64,000 nucleotides of DNA, taken from Curtobacterium guangdongense (lineage in GTDB: Bacteria; Actinomycetota; Actinomycetes; Actinomycetales; Microbacteriaceae). The stretch spans positions 124,001-188,000 of the forward strand of contig NZ_JBMPIT010000006.1 of assembly GCF_049341845.1 (NCBI RefSeq). The letters run 5' to 3'. How positions within the stretch are numbered: the first letter of the stretch is position 1; each line of letters starts with the position of its first letter. The position numbers were made by a program, and so were the translations under genes. The notes under the pieces are model-generated. The model saw only the letters and a list, made by a program, of their open reading frames with translations. It made no database searches and was not told the DNA's origin. This document shows, one piece after another, positions 27,070-37,264 of this stretch.

Positions 27070-27116
27070 CCGCCCAGGCTATCGGCGACCGGACGGACCG
27101 CAGGGCAGCGGCCGGG

Positions 27117-28262
27117 TCAGCGGCGCAGTGCCTGCTGGACATCCGCGACCAGGTCACCGGCGTCCTCGATGCCGACCGACAGGCGCACGATGTTCTCCGG
27201 GACCTCGAGCTCGGTGCCCTTCACGGACGCGTGGGTCATCTCGCTCGGGTAGCCGATGAGCGACTCCACCCCGCCGAGCGACTCGGCGAGCGCGAACACC
27301 TCCGTCGACTCGGCGAACCGCTTCGCCGCCTCCGGCCCACCCGCGAGCGCGACCGAGAGCATCCCGCCGAACCCGCGCATCTGCCGGGCGGCGACGTCGT
27401 GCCCGGGGTGGTCGGTGAGTCCCGGGTAGTAGACGTGCTCCACCGCAGGGTCGCCGACGAGTGCCTCGGCGACGGCCTGCGCGTTCTGCGAGTGCCGCTC
27501 CATCCGGACCGCGAGGGTCTTGATGCCGCGGATTGTCAGCCAGGCGTCGAACGGCGACGAGATCGCACCGGCGCCGAACTGCAGGAACTGGACCTTGTCG
27601 GCGAGCTCCTGGTCGCGCAGCACGATCGCCCCGCCGACGACGTCGGAGTGCCCGCCGAGGTACTTCGTCGTGGAGTACGCGACGACGTCCGCACCGAGGG
27701 CGAGCGGCTGCTGGAGGTACGGCGACGCGAAGGTGTTGTCGACGACCACGAGCGCACCGGCGTCGTGCCCGAGGGCGGCGAGCGCCTCGATGTCGGCGAT
27801 CTTCATGAGCGGGTTCGTCGGGGTCTCGACCCAGAGCACGGTCGACGCCGGCGCGTCCTGCAGTGCGGCACGGACCCGGTCGAGGTCGCTCATGTCGACG
27901 ACGACGAGCTCGACACCCCACGGCACGTGCAGCCGGTTCACGAGCCGGTGCGTGCCGCCGTAGACGTCGTTGCCCATGACGACGCGCGACCCCGGCGACA
28001 GCGTGGCGCGGAGCAGGGCGTCCTCGGCGGCCAGGCCGGACGAGAACGAGTACGCGGCGACGCCACCGTCGAGGTCGGCGAGCAGCGTCTGCAGGGAGTC
28101 GCGCGTCGGGTTGCCCGACCGGGAGTACTCGTAGCCGTTCCGCATCTGCCCGATGCCGTCCTGCACGTAGGTCGACGTCAGGTGGAGCGGCGGGATGACG
28201 GCGCCGGTGGGGCCGTCGGGCTCCTGGCCGGCGTGGATGGCGCGGGTGCTGAACTCGGTCAT
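27117..28262 (-). CDS. metB: Cystathionine gamma-synthase
   Basis: PLP enzyme of transsulfuration; with an O-acylhomoserine and cysteine it gives cystathionine, though members may also work as gamma-lyase. The 381-residue protein has YEYSRSGNPTRDSLQ, the SFSSGLAA cofactor block, and PLP lysine K200 in AYSTTKYLGGH. The ATG at 28262 is preceded by GGAGAAAG. It lies 74 bases downstream of cbs on the same strand. Confidence 0.93.
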   Translation of the reverse strand: MTEFSTRAIHAGQEPDGPTGAVIPPLHLTSTYVQDGIGQMRNGYEYSRSGNPTRDSLQTLLADLDGGVAAYSFSSGLAAEDALLRATLSPGSRVVMGNDVYGGTHRLVNRLHVPWGVELVVVDMSDLDRVRAALQDAPASTVLWVETPTNPLMKIADIEALAALGHDAGALVVVDNTFASPYLQQPLALGADVVAYSTTKYLGGHSDVVGGAIVLRDQELADKVQFLQFGAGAISSPFDAWLTIRGIKTLAVRMERHSQNAQAVAEALVGDPAVEHVYYPGLTDHPGHDVAARQMRGFGGMLSVALAGGPEAAKRFAESTEVFALAESLGGVESLIGYPSEMTHASVKGTELEVPENIVRLSVGIEDAGDLVADVQQALRR

Positions 28263-28283
28263 GTGCTTTCTCCAGGTCGCAAC

Positions 28284-28296
28284 GGGAGGCTCGGAT
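28284..28296. repeat. Family A half-site between cbs and metB
   Basis: GGGAGGCTCGG at about 28284-28294 matches the family A arm, but the complementary arm is not recognisable, so no stable stem forms. It is in the 74-base space between cbs and metB. Confidence 0.4.
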
Positions 28297-28336
28297 CGCG
28301 TCGGTCGCGCACCGCACGGTGGGTGCGCTGCCGCGC

Positions 28337-29701
<1,365 letters not shown>

Positions 29702-29733
29702 GACACGAGTCTACGGACTGCCGCTGTCACGGT

Positions 29734-29769
29734 CTGGAGGGTCGGTGCCAGCTGGCACCGAGCCTCCAG
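29734..29769. repeat. Family A palindrome, CTGGAGGxTCGGTGCCAG version
   Basis: Arms 29734-29751 and 29752-29769 pair over 18 bp with one mismatch. Bases 29761-29777 are identical to the orphan half-site at 15471-15487. It lies after the MscS-like gene and before cbs, both on the minus strand. Confidence 0.75.
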
Positions 29770-29813
29770 TCCGGAACGTGACGCGACCAGAGCCGCTACC
29801 GCAGGTCGCCGGG

Positions 29814-31241
29814 TCAGCTCGCCACGGCGCGGAGCTGCGCGATCCGCGCCTCGAGCGCGTCGGCGACGTCCTGGTGCCGCCGGTCGATGACCGCACCGAT
29901 GTCCTTCGCGAGCTGCGGCGACGACCGCACGATGGTGTCGATCGCCTCGACCGGGACGACGAGCACCGTCACCTCGGTCAGGGCGACCTGGTTGGTCTGC
30001 ACGACCTCCCGTGTCAGCGCGGTCTGCCCGACGTAGTCGCCTGCTTCGACCCGGGACGCCGGGAGCTGCTCGTCCTCGAACGGGACGCGGAGCTCGACGC
30101 TGCCGGACAGGACGAACCGCACCTCCCGCGGGACGACCCCGGGACGCATGATCGTCTCCCCCGCCGCGTACCGCTCGAGCCGGACGACGGGCCGCAGGGC
30201 GATCGCGTCGTCGGCCCCGAGGTAGAGCGTCGGCGCGATCGTGTCGACGGCGGCGTCGCGGCGCTCGTCGGTGACGAAGTCGTCCGTGGTGTCGCCGTCG
30301 AGCCCGAGCCCTGCACGGCGTGCGGCGTACCAGAGCCACAGCCGGAACACGGCGAGCGCGTCGCCCTCTTGCGATGGCCCGCGCACCTCGAACGACACCG
30401 AGTACGCCGCTCCGCCGAGCGGGACCGCCGACGGTGTCGTGCCCGGGTACTTCTGCGGGAGTTCGGCCGCGACGCGCTGGAGGAGCGCCACGACGGCCGC
30501 CGGTGGGTCGTCGGTGGTGAAGGTGACCTCGGTCGAGACCGGGAACGTGCCGCCCGTGCGCGACAGGTTCGTGAACGACGCCCCCGCGAGCGACGAGTTC
30601 GGCATGATGAGGATGCCGTTGCCGGTGTCGATGTGCACCGAGCGCCAGTTCACCTCGACCACCCGGCCGCGGGTGCCGCCGGCGTCGAGCCAGTCGCCCA
30701 GGCGGAACGGCTGCTCGAACAGCAGGAAGAGTCCGGCGATGACCGGGCCGACCGCTGACTGCAGCGCGAGGCCGATGACCAGCGATCCGACGCCGAGCGC
30801 CGTGAAGATGCCGCCGACGTCCGCGTTCCAGACGAGCTTGAACACCAGCGCGAGCCCGAGGGCGATGAGCACGATCCTGGCGATGTCGACGAAGATCGAC
30901 GGGATCTTCTCGCGCCACGTGCCCTTCCTGGCGTTCGTGAACAGCAGGATGTTCAGGCCGTTGAGCACGAAGATGATCACGAGGAACCCGAGGACGGTCC
31001 CGATGATCCGGTTCGCCGTCACCTCCTTCGGGTCGACCGCCTCGGTGACCTGCGTCGACAGGATGAAGATCGCGATGAGCGGGACGACCGCGTTCCGGAG
31101 TAGGCCGATGATCTTGTGGAGGTCGTTGCCGCGCCGCTGCAGGTTCGACTGCCACTCGGTGAGCACGAGCAACACGACGGGCAGCCCGATGATCACGACG
31201 ATCGCCGGCCAGAACCAGTCCTGCTGCCAGAACGGGGTCAT
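29814..31241 (-). CDS. MscS-type channel with C-terminal cyclic-nucleotide-binding fold (bCNG-like)
   Basis: A 475-residue membrane protein, probably an ion channel gated or tuned by its cytoplasmic domain. Hydrophobic segments lie at about 10-29, 44-62, 79-101 and 118-138. The MscS pore and beta domain follow (GVGSLVIGLALQSAVGPVIAG at 150-170, GDWLDAGGTRGRVVEVNWRS). Residues about 335-455 form a cyclic-nucleotide-binding-like fold. Its phosphate-binding cassette reads YVGQTALTREVVQTNQVA (403-420): the Glu that holds ribose is Q406 and the phosphate-binding Arg is absent. The ATG at 31241 overlaps the stop of the cyclase-like gene (ATGA). I know a similar gene pair in mycobacteria (Rv2435c-Rv2434c), recalled and not searched. 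Confidence 0.88.
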   Translation of the reverse strand: MTPFWQQDWFWPAIVVIIGLPVVLLVLTEWQSNLQRRGNDLHKIIGLLRNAVVPLIAIFILSTQVTEAVDPKEVTANRIIGTVLGFLVIIFVLNGLNILLFTNARKGTWREKIPSIFVDIARIVLIALGLALVFKLVWNADVGGIFTALGVGSLVIGLALQSAVGPVIAGLFLLFEQPFRLGDWLDAGGTRGRVVEVNWRSVHIDTGNGILIMPNSSLAGASFTNLSRTGGTFPVSTEVTFTTDDPPAAVVALLQRVAAELPQKYPGTTPSAVPLGGAAYSVSFEVRGPSQEGDALAVFRLWLWYAARRAGLGLDGDTTDDFVTDERRDAAVDTIAPTLYLGADDAIALRPVVRLERYAAGETIMRPGVVPREVRFVLSGSVELRVPFEDEQLPASRVEAGDYVGQTALTREVVQTNQVALTEVTVLVVPVEAIDTIVRSSPQLAKDIGAVIDRRHQDVADALEARIAQLRAVAS

Positions 31242-33469
31242 CGCGCGCTCCTGACGAACTTCCACACCCGCTGCGGGCCGCCCTGCGTCTCGACGAGCCC
31301 GGCCTCTTCCAGGTCGTTCCGGTCGCCGAGCTTGTCGACCACCCGCTGCGTCGCGAAGACCCCTGGTGTCGGCGCGATGCCCTGCACCCGGAAGGCCAGG
31401 CTGACGGCGTCGCCCCACATGTCGTAGATGAGGCTCGACTTGCCGACGAGGCCGCTCGTGACCTCACCGGTGTCGATGCCGGCCCGCAAGCCGATCGATG
31501 CGCCGTTCTGCGCGTTGAACCGGTCGATCACGGCCTGCGCGTCCGCGGTGAAGTCGACGACCCTGCGGACGTTGTCCACGCGGGGCACCGACAGACCGCA
31601 GCTCGCCAGGTACCCGCTCCTCGTCGACCGCACCCGTTCGACGCCGTGGCGCTGCGCCGCGTCGTCGAAGGACCGCCAGACGTCGTTCACGAGTGCGAGG
31701 GACTCCTCGGCCGACAGGCCCCTCGCGAAGTCGTCGAACCCGATGATGTCGGCGTAGACGACCGCGACGTCCTGGTGGTCGGCGGCGATCGTCTGGTCGC
31801 CCTGCTTGTACCGCTTGGCGACCTCGTCCGGCATCATCGTCCGCAGCAGCGAGTCGTTCTGCCGTCGCTGGTCGTCGAGCAGGTCCTGCTTGACCTTGAG
31901 GCTCCGGCTCATGTCGTTGAACGCGAGCCCGAGGTCGCCGATCTCGTCGCCCTGCTTCGCGCGGACCTCGACGCCGATCTCGCCGGCGCTCACGCGGTTG
32001 ACCGCGGTCTGCAGGCGTCTGATCGGCCGGACGAACACCTGCGCGAGCAGCAGCGAGAGCAGGCTGACCAGGACGATGATCCCGACGAGCGCGAGTCCGA
32101 TGTTCCTGGTGAGCTCGTTGACCGGCGCGAACGCCTCTGACGTGTCCATCTGCGCGACCACCACCCAGCGCAGGCCGTCCACCTCGAGCGGGGCGTAGGC
32201 CGCCAGGGTCTCCTTGCCGCGGTAGTCGTCCGCGATCACCGTGCCGGTCTTGCCCTGGAGTGCCCGCGTCACCGGGGTGGTGTTCACCTGCTGGAGGAGG
32301 ACCGACCCCTTGACCTGCACCTCGCGTTTCGCCGTCGCCGGAGCGGTGCCTGCCGAGACCACGTCACGCTCGTACTGCTTCGGGTGCTCGAGGAGCTGAC
32401 GGGGGTAGGAGCGCATGAGGTTGTCGTCGCCGACCAGGTACGACTCCCCGGTGTCCCCGAGGCCGTCCTTCGCCCAGTGCTGGTCGCCGGTCATCACCTG
32501 GTTGATCAGGTCGACCGGCACCTGGACCGCCATGACGCCGATGATCTTGCCGTCCTCGCCGACCGGCGACATCACCCAGAGCGTCGGGACGTTCAGGCTC
32601 GGGACGTACCGGGCGAAGTCCGTCACCACGATGTCGTCCGAGCTCGTCAGCTGGAGCGCGTCCTGGTACCCGGTCGCCAGGTTCGAGTCGCGGTAGGGCC
32701 CGTCCTCGACGTTCGTACCGAGGTCGGCACCCGCGTAGGCGGAGTAGACCACGGTGCCGTTCGTGTCCATCAGGGCGAGGTCCTCGTAGCCCTGTGCCTC
32801 GACGATCTGCCGGAAGTACGGCTGGTACTCGGCGTGCGCGGCGGACCAGGAGCTGCCGTCGCCCGCGTCGTCCTGCTTGATGGCCTTGTCGTAGTCGTCG
32901 AACGGCGCCGTGTACTTCGCTTGCAGGTACGCCTGCGGGTCCTGGGTCGGTGCGAACTGCTCCGGGTTCGCCGTGCCGCCGGTGCGGGCGTCGAGCTGCG
33001 GGACGAAGGTGTCCTGGTACCAGCCGTCGACCTTGCTCCGGTCGCTCGCCGACACCGGGGTGTCCTGCAGGTCGTCCCATCCGGACGTGAACGCCTTCGT
33101 GGCGCCGATCACGCTCGCGTTGCGGCTCTGCGACACCACCGTCTGGGTGAACTGGTTGAACGAGCGCTTCAGTTCGGTGATGCGCGACTCCCGCAGCGAC
33201 GTCACCTGGTTGAGCGCCGCGGTCTGCAGGGCGTTCCGGCCGTTCACGTACCCGACGGCGCCGATCACCAGGGCCGCCAGCACGCTGACACCGAGGAGCA
33301 TCACGAGCAGCTTCGACTGGATGTCGAGCGAGCCGGTGGTGAAGAACCGTCGCCAGCGCCCCTTCCGGCGTGCCGGCTGGTCGATCACGCGGATCGAACC
33401 GGTCCCGGTCCCGGGTTCTGCCGGCGGGATCGGGTCCGCGTCAGGGGCTGCTGGAGGGACTGCTGTCAC
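31238..33469 (-). CDS. Membrane sensor with class III nucleotidyl cyclase domain, several catalytic residues replaced
   Basis: A 743-residue membrane sensor. A hydrophobic segment lies at about 53-73, an extracytoplasmic Cache-like region at 75-450, a second segment at 453-478, a HAMP domain at 478-530, and a class III cyclase domain at about 565-740. The first metal Asp is present (D574 in YADIIGF), as is adenine-contact D683 and R694. However the usual Lys is R614, the second metal Asp is S618 (ERVRSTRSGYLA) and the transition-state Asn is S690. It is therefore probably inactive as a homodimer. The GTG at 33469 has GGAG upstream. Its stop overlaps the MscS-type channel gene by 4 bp. Confidence 0.9.
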   Translation of the reverse strand: MTAVPPAAPDADPIPPAEPGTGTGSIRVIDQPARRKGRWRRFFTTGSLDIQSKLLVMLLGVSVLAALVIGAVGYVNGRNALQTAALNQVTSLRESRITELKRSFNQFTQTVVSQSRNASVIGATKAFTSGWDDLQDTPVSASDRSKVDGWYQDTFVPQLDARTGGTANPEQFAPTQDPQAYLQAKYTAPFDDYDKAIKQDDAGDGSSWSAAHAEYQPYFRQIVEAQGYEDLALMDTNGTVVYSAYAGADLGTNVEDGPYRDSNLATGYQDALQLTSSDDIVVTDFARYVPSLNVPTLWVMSPVGEDGKIIGVMAVQVPVDLINQVMTGDQHWAKDGLGDTGESYLVGDDNLMRSYPRQLLEHPKQYERDVVSAGTAPATAKREVQVKGSVLLQQVNTTPVTRALQGKTGTVIADDYRGKETLAAYAPLEVDGLRWVVVAQMDTSEAFAPVNELTRNIGLALVGIIVLVSLLSLLLAQVFVRPIRRLQTAVNRVSAGEIGVEVRAKQGDEIGDLGLAFNDMSRSLKVKQDLLDDQRRQNDSLLRTMMPDEVAKRYKQGDQTIAADHQDVAVVYADIIGFDDFARGLSAEESLALVNDVWRSFDDAAQRHGVERVRSTRSGYLASCGLSVPRVDNVRRVVDFTADAQAVIDRFNAQNGASIGLRAGIDTGEVTSGLVGKSSLIYDMWGDAVSLAFRVQGIAPTPGVFATQRVVDKLGDRNDLEEAGLVETQGGPQRVWKFVRSAR

Positions 33470-33555
33470 GGGAACTCCGATCAGGAGGCACGGCGGTGGC
33501 GTGCGCAGGGAACCGGTGGTGCAGCGCCGCAGGATCGGCGTTCATTCACAAGTAC

Positions 33556-33612
33556 CACGTGTGCAACACGCGTGTCAGCGGTTGCTCCGGGATGCATCCG
33601 ATTGCACACGTG
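33556..33612. repeat. Inverted repeat CACGTGTGCAA between ABC exporter and cyclase-like gene
   Basis: CACGTGTGCAA (33556-33566) and TTGCACACGTG (33602-33612) are exact 11-bp complements with a 35-base interior that itself contains ACACGCGTGT. The right arm touches the ABC gene's stop codon. It could terminate that gene or be an operator for the cyclase-channel operon that starts 87 bases on. Confidence 0.55.
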
Positions 33613-35505
33613 TCACGCGCCAAGCGTGCCGGTTGCCGCCTCGATCGGGGTGTTCTGCTGGAGGTGCAGCATCGCGTAGATGCCGTCGAGCGCCAACAGT
33701 TCGTCGTGCGTGCCCTGCTCAACGATCCGACCGTGATCGAGCACGAAGATCACGTCGGCGTCCCGCACGGTGGAGAGCCGGTGCGCGATCGAGATCGTGG
33801 TCCGCCCCTGGGCAGCGGCGTCGAGTGCCGTCTGCACGACGCGTTCGGAGATGGAGTCGAGCGCACTCGTCGCTTCGTCGAGCACCAGGACCGGCGGGTC
33901 TTTGAGCATCACCCGCGCGATCGCGATGCGCTGCTTCTCGCCGCCCGACAGTCGGTAGCCGCGCTCCCCGACCACGGTGTCGTACCCGTCGGGGAACGAG
34001 GCGATGGTCTCGTGGATGTTCGCCGCGCGAGCCGCTCGCTCGAGTTCCTCGTCCGTGGCGTCGGGTTTGGCGTACCGGAGATTGTCGCCGATCGTGGCGT
34101 GGAACAGGTAGGTCTCCTGGCTGACGATCCCGACGTGCCGCATCAGGTCCTCGTGCTCGAGGTCACGGACGTCGGCGCCGGCGAACCGCACCGATCCCTT
34201 CGTCGCCTCGTAGAGCCGCGGGACGAGGTACGAGACCGTGGTCTTGCCGGCACCGGACGGCCCCACGAACGCGGCGAACTGCCCGGGTTCGAGCTCGAAC
34301 GACACCCCGCGGAGCGTCGGCTTGTCGGCTTCGCCATCCGGGTACGTGAACGTGACGTCGTCGAAGGCGACGTGGCCCACGCGGGTCTCGTCGACCTTGC
34401 CGGCCGTCGGCGAGTCCGTGATCGCGGGCTTCAGGTCGAGGTACTCGAAGATGCGGGCGAACAGCGCGCCGGAGGTCTGCAGGTCGAGGACGACACGCAG
34501 CAGCCCCACGGTCGGGAACAGGAGTCGCGACTGCACGGTCGTGAACGCGACGATCGTGCCGGCCGTGATCGGGACGCCGCCGAGGATCAGGTAGGCGGCG
34601 ACGAGGTAGATGATCGCCGGGATGATCGACAGGAAGATCTGCACGATCGCGAAGAACCACTGGCCGGACATCTGCTGCCGGACCTGCAACGCGATCTGGT
34701 TCCGGTTCTCGTCGCCGTAGCGGTGGGTCTCACTGCGCTGCTGGTTGAAGCTCTTGGCGAGCAGGATGCCCGAGACGCTCAGGGCTTCCTGCGTGATGGC
34801 GGTCATGTCGGAGAGCGACTCCTGCGTCTGCCCGGCGATCTTCGCGCGGACCTGCCCGACCTTGCGCTGGGCGATGACCAGGAACGGCAGCAGGATGACC
34901 GCGACGAGGGTCATCTGCCAGCTCAGCAGGAGCATCGCGACCACCGCGGCGATCACCGTGACGGTGTTGCCGAGCACCGACGAGATCGTGTTGTTCAGCA
35001 CGCTCGCGACGCCGCCGACGTCGTTCTGCAGGCGCGACTGGATCACCCCGGTCTTGGTCCGGGTGAAGAAGGCGAGCTCCATCCGCTGCAGGTGCGCGAA
35101 CAGGCGCATGCGCATCGCACCCATCACCTTGTTGCCCACCGTCGCCGTGAGGTACGTCTGCCACACGCCGACGCCGGCGCTGGCGATCCAGAGGACGACC
35201 ATCGCGGTCACCAGCCAGAACAGCACCGGGAGGTCCGGCGTCCCCGACTTCGGGAACAGCCCGAGGTCGAACGCCTTCTGCGTCAGGAGCGGCGGGATCA
35301 CCGAGAGCGCCGCCCCGATGAGCACGAGGACGACGGTGAAGACGATCGACCGCCGGTGCGGGACGAAGAGGCCGGCGATGCGCTGCAGCAGGTGCGGGAT
35401 CCGTGGCGCCTCGGCGTTGGCGGCCTTCTGGGCGTCGTAGTCGCCACTCGAGATCCGGCCGCCGCGACCGCCACCACCACCGCCGCGCATCCCCGGCATG
35501 CTCAT
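33613..35505 (-). CDS. ABC exporter, fused permease and ATPase
   Basis: A 630-residue half-transporter of the multidrug/lipid exporter class. About six membrane helices (residues 70-340) precede the ATPase: Walker A GPSGAGKT near 410, the signature LSGGEKQRIAIAR near 520, Walker B VLVLDEATSALD and the switch histidine in AHRLST. A Gly-rich start (GMRGGGGGGRGGR) is odd. Export substrate is unknown. The ATG at 35505 has AAGGAC upstream; a GTG nine codons earlier is possible. It is divergent from an amino-acid permease. Confidence 0.91.
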   Translation of the reverse strand: MSMPGMRGGGGGGRGGRISSGDYDAQKAANAEAPRIPHLLQRIAGLFVPHRRSIVFTVVLVLIGAALSVIPPLLTQKAFDLGLFPKSGTPDLPVLFWLVTAMVVLWIASAGVGVWQTYLTATVGNKVMGAMRMRLFAHLQRMELAFFTRTKTGVIQSRLQNDVGGVASVLNNTISSVLGNTVTVIAAVVAMLLLSWQMTLVAVILLPFLVIAQRKVGQVRAKIAGQTQESLSDMTAITQEALSVSGILLAKSFNQQRSETHRYGDENRNQIALQVRQQMSGQWFFAIVQIFLSIIPAIIYLVAAYLILGGVPITAGTIVAFTTVQSRLLFPTVGLLRVVLDLQTSGALFARIFEYLDLKPAITDSPTAGKVDETRVGHVAFDDVTFTYPDGEADKPTLRGVSFELEPGQFAAFVGPSGAGKTTVSYLVPRLYEATKGSVRFAGADVRDLEHEDLMRHVGIVSQETYLFHATIGDNLRYAKPDATDEELERAARAANIHETIASFPDGYDTVVGERGYRLSGGEKQRIAIARVMLKDPPVLVLDEATSALDSISERVVQTALDAAAQGRTTISIAHRLSTVRDADVIFVLDHGRIVEQGTHDELLALDGIYAMLHLQQNTPIEAATGTLGA

Positions 35506-35668
35506 CGCGAGGTCCTTCCGCCCGGCGCCCACCGGACGGTGCGCTCACTCGAGCAAATGTATCCCCGGGCTCCGACGCCGGGACGCCACCTGCACGGATC
35601 TGTGGAATTGACCCCCATCCGGGGCCGTGCGAGCATGATCCGTCCCGTTCCCCGCACCACGAGGTCCC

Positions 35669-37096
35669 ATGTCGTCCGCGCCGTCCCGCCCCGCAACGTC
35701 CCTGCGTCACCAGCTCGCGCGACGGAAGCCGATCGACCAGCTGCAGTCCGAGTCCGCGACGGGCGTGAACGGGGAGCCGCTCCGCCGGACGCTCGGCGTC
35801 TGGCACCTGACGATGATCAGCGTCGGGGCGACGCTCGGCACCGGCATCCTCGTCGTCCTCGGCACCGCGGTGCCGCTCGCCGGCCCCGCGGTGTGGATCT
35901 CCTTCGTACTCGCCGGTGTCGCTGCGCTGCTGTCCGCGCTGTCCTACGCGGAGATGGCCGGCGCCGTCCCGACCTCCGGCTCCAGCTACTCGTACACCTA
36001 CGCCACCATGGGCGAGGGGATCGCCTGGGTCTGCGGGTGGTGTCTGGTGCTCGAGTACGCCGTCTCGGTGGCGGCCGTCGCGGTCGGCGCGAGCGAGTAC
36101 GTCGACGAGACCCTCAAGGTGTTCGGGCTGCACCTGCCGGCCGTGCTGTCCGCGCCTCCCGGCGAGGGCGGACTGGTCAACCTCCCGGCGGCGGCGCTCG
36201 TGCTCATCGCCACCGCGATCCTGATCCCCGGTGCCCGCGAGAGCGCCTGGGTGAACACGCTGATGGTCGTCGTGAAGATCGCGCTGCTGGTGTTCTTCGT
36301 CGCCGTGGCCTTCACGGCGTTCCGGACCCAGAACTTCGAGCCGCTGGCCCCGATGGGCGCCGCAGGGGTGACCGCTGCTGCGTCACGACTGTTCTTCTCC
36401 TACATCGGCTTCGACGCCGCGTCCACCGCCGGCGACGAGGCGAAGAACCCCCGCCGCGACCTCCCCCGCGCGATCATCGGGTCGATCGCGCTCATCACCG
36501 CGCTCTACATCCTCGTGGCCATCGCCGCGATCGGTGCCCGGCCGTGGACGTCGTTCTCGGCGACCGAGGCGTCCCTCGTCCGCATCGTCGTCGACGTGAC
36601 CGGCCAGCCGCTCGTCGCACTCGTGTTCTCGATCGGCGCCGTGATCGCGATCGCGAGCGTCGTGTTGACGGTGCTCTACGGACAGACCCGCATCCTGCTG
36701 ACCATGGCGCGCGACGGACTGGTCCCCCGGGTGTTCGGCCGGGTCTCGCGCCGCACGGGCACCCCGATCGCGAACACGCTGATCGTCGGCATCGTCGTGA
36801 CGATCGTCGCCGCCCTGGTGCCCCTAGGCGAACTCGCCGACGCGACGAGCATCGGCACCCTCGTGGCGTTCGCGCTCGTGAACGTCTCGGTGATCATCCT
36901 GCGGCGGTCGCAGCCGGAGCTCGAGCGGTCCTACCGGGTCCCGCTGTTCCCGGTCGTCCCGATCCTCGGTGCGCTCTGCTGCATCCTGCTGGCCGTGTTC
37001 CTCGGCATCGGCACGTGGATCGCCTTCGGCATCTGGATGGTCGCCGGCGCCGCGCTCTACCTGCTCTACGGCCGCCGCCACAGTACGCTCCGCTGA
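35669..37096 (+). CDS. APC-family amino acid permease
   Basis: A 475-residue transporter of the amino acid-polyamine-organocation family with about 12 helices. The family marks are GVWHLTMISVGATLGTGILVVLGTAVPLAGPAVWISF near residues 43-80 and SYSYTYATMGEGIAWVCGWCLVLEY, then FFSYIGFDAASTAGDEAKNPRRDLPRAI. Close to cationic amino acid (CAT-like) transporters, but the substrate is not proven. ATG start at 35669. A weak TTGACC lies at 35608-35613. Confidence 0.9.
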   Translation: MSSAPSRPATSLRHQLARRKPIDQLQSESATGVNGEPLRRTLGVWHLTMISVGATLGTGILVVLGTAVPLAGPAVWISFVLAGVAALLSALSYAEMAGAVPTSGSSYSYTYATMGEGIAWVCGWCLVLEYAVSVAAVAVGASEYVDETLKVFGLHLPAVLSAPPGEGGLVNLPAAALVLIATAILIPGARESAWVNTLMVVVKIALLVFFVAVAFTAFRTQNFEPLAPMGAAGVTAAASRLFFSYIGFDAASTAGDEAKNPRRDLPRAIIGSIALITALYILVAIAAIGARPWTSFSATEASLVRIVVDVTGQPLVALVFSIGAVIAIASVVLTVLYGQTRILLTMARDGLVPRVFGRVSRRTGTPIANTLIVGIVVTIVAALVPLGELADATSIGTLVAFALVNVSVIILRRSQPELERSYRVPLFPVVPILGALCCILLAVFLGIGTWIAFGIWMVAGAALYLLYGRRHSTLR

Positions 37097-37126
37097 CCGC
37101 GGCGCGGGCGCCGCGCCCGCTGGCAT

Positions 37127-37188
37127 CTCACGGGCTGAGCGACACTTCTCGCGACGAACGGCGCGTGAACTGTCGCTCGGTCCGTGAG
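37127..37188. repeat. Family B palindrome, left flank of the nuclease-fold gene
   Basis: Arms 37127-37144 and 37171-37188 pair over 18 bp (two G-T pairs), with GAGCGACA/TGTCGCTC at the inner end and a further weak inner palindrome. Its right arm CGTGAACTGTCGCTC closely matches 38256-38270 beyond the gene. It also follows the permease stop and may end that transcript. Confidence 0.72.
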
Positions 37189-37264
37189 CAGAGTCGTGCA
37201 CAGGTCTCGCGGGTCGTGTGATCCGTCCACAGATGGACCCTGAGTCTCCCGTTTCGGCTGATCC

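Noticed and set aside
28263..28336. S-adenosylmethionine riboswitch before metB
   Set aside because: The space is only 74 bases between cbs and metB and shows no riboswitch-like helices; only a half-site of family A is there.
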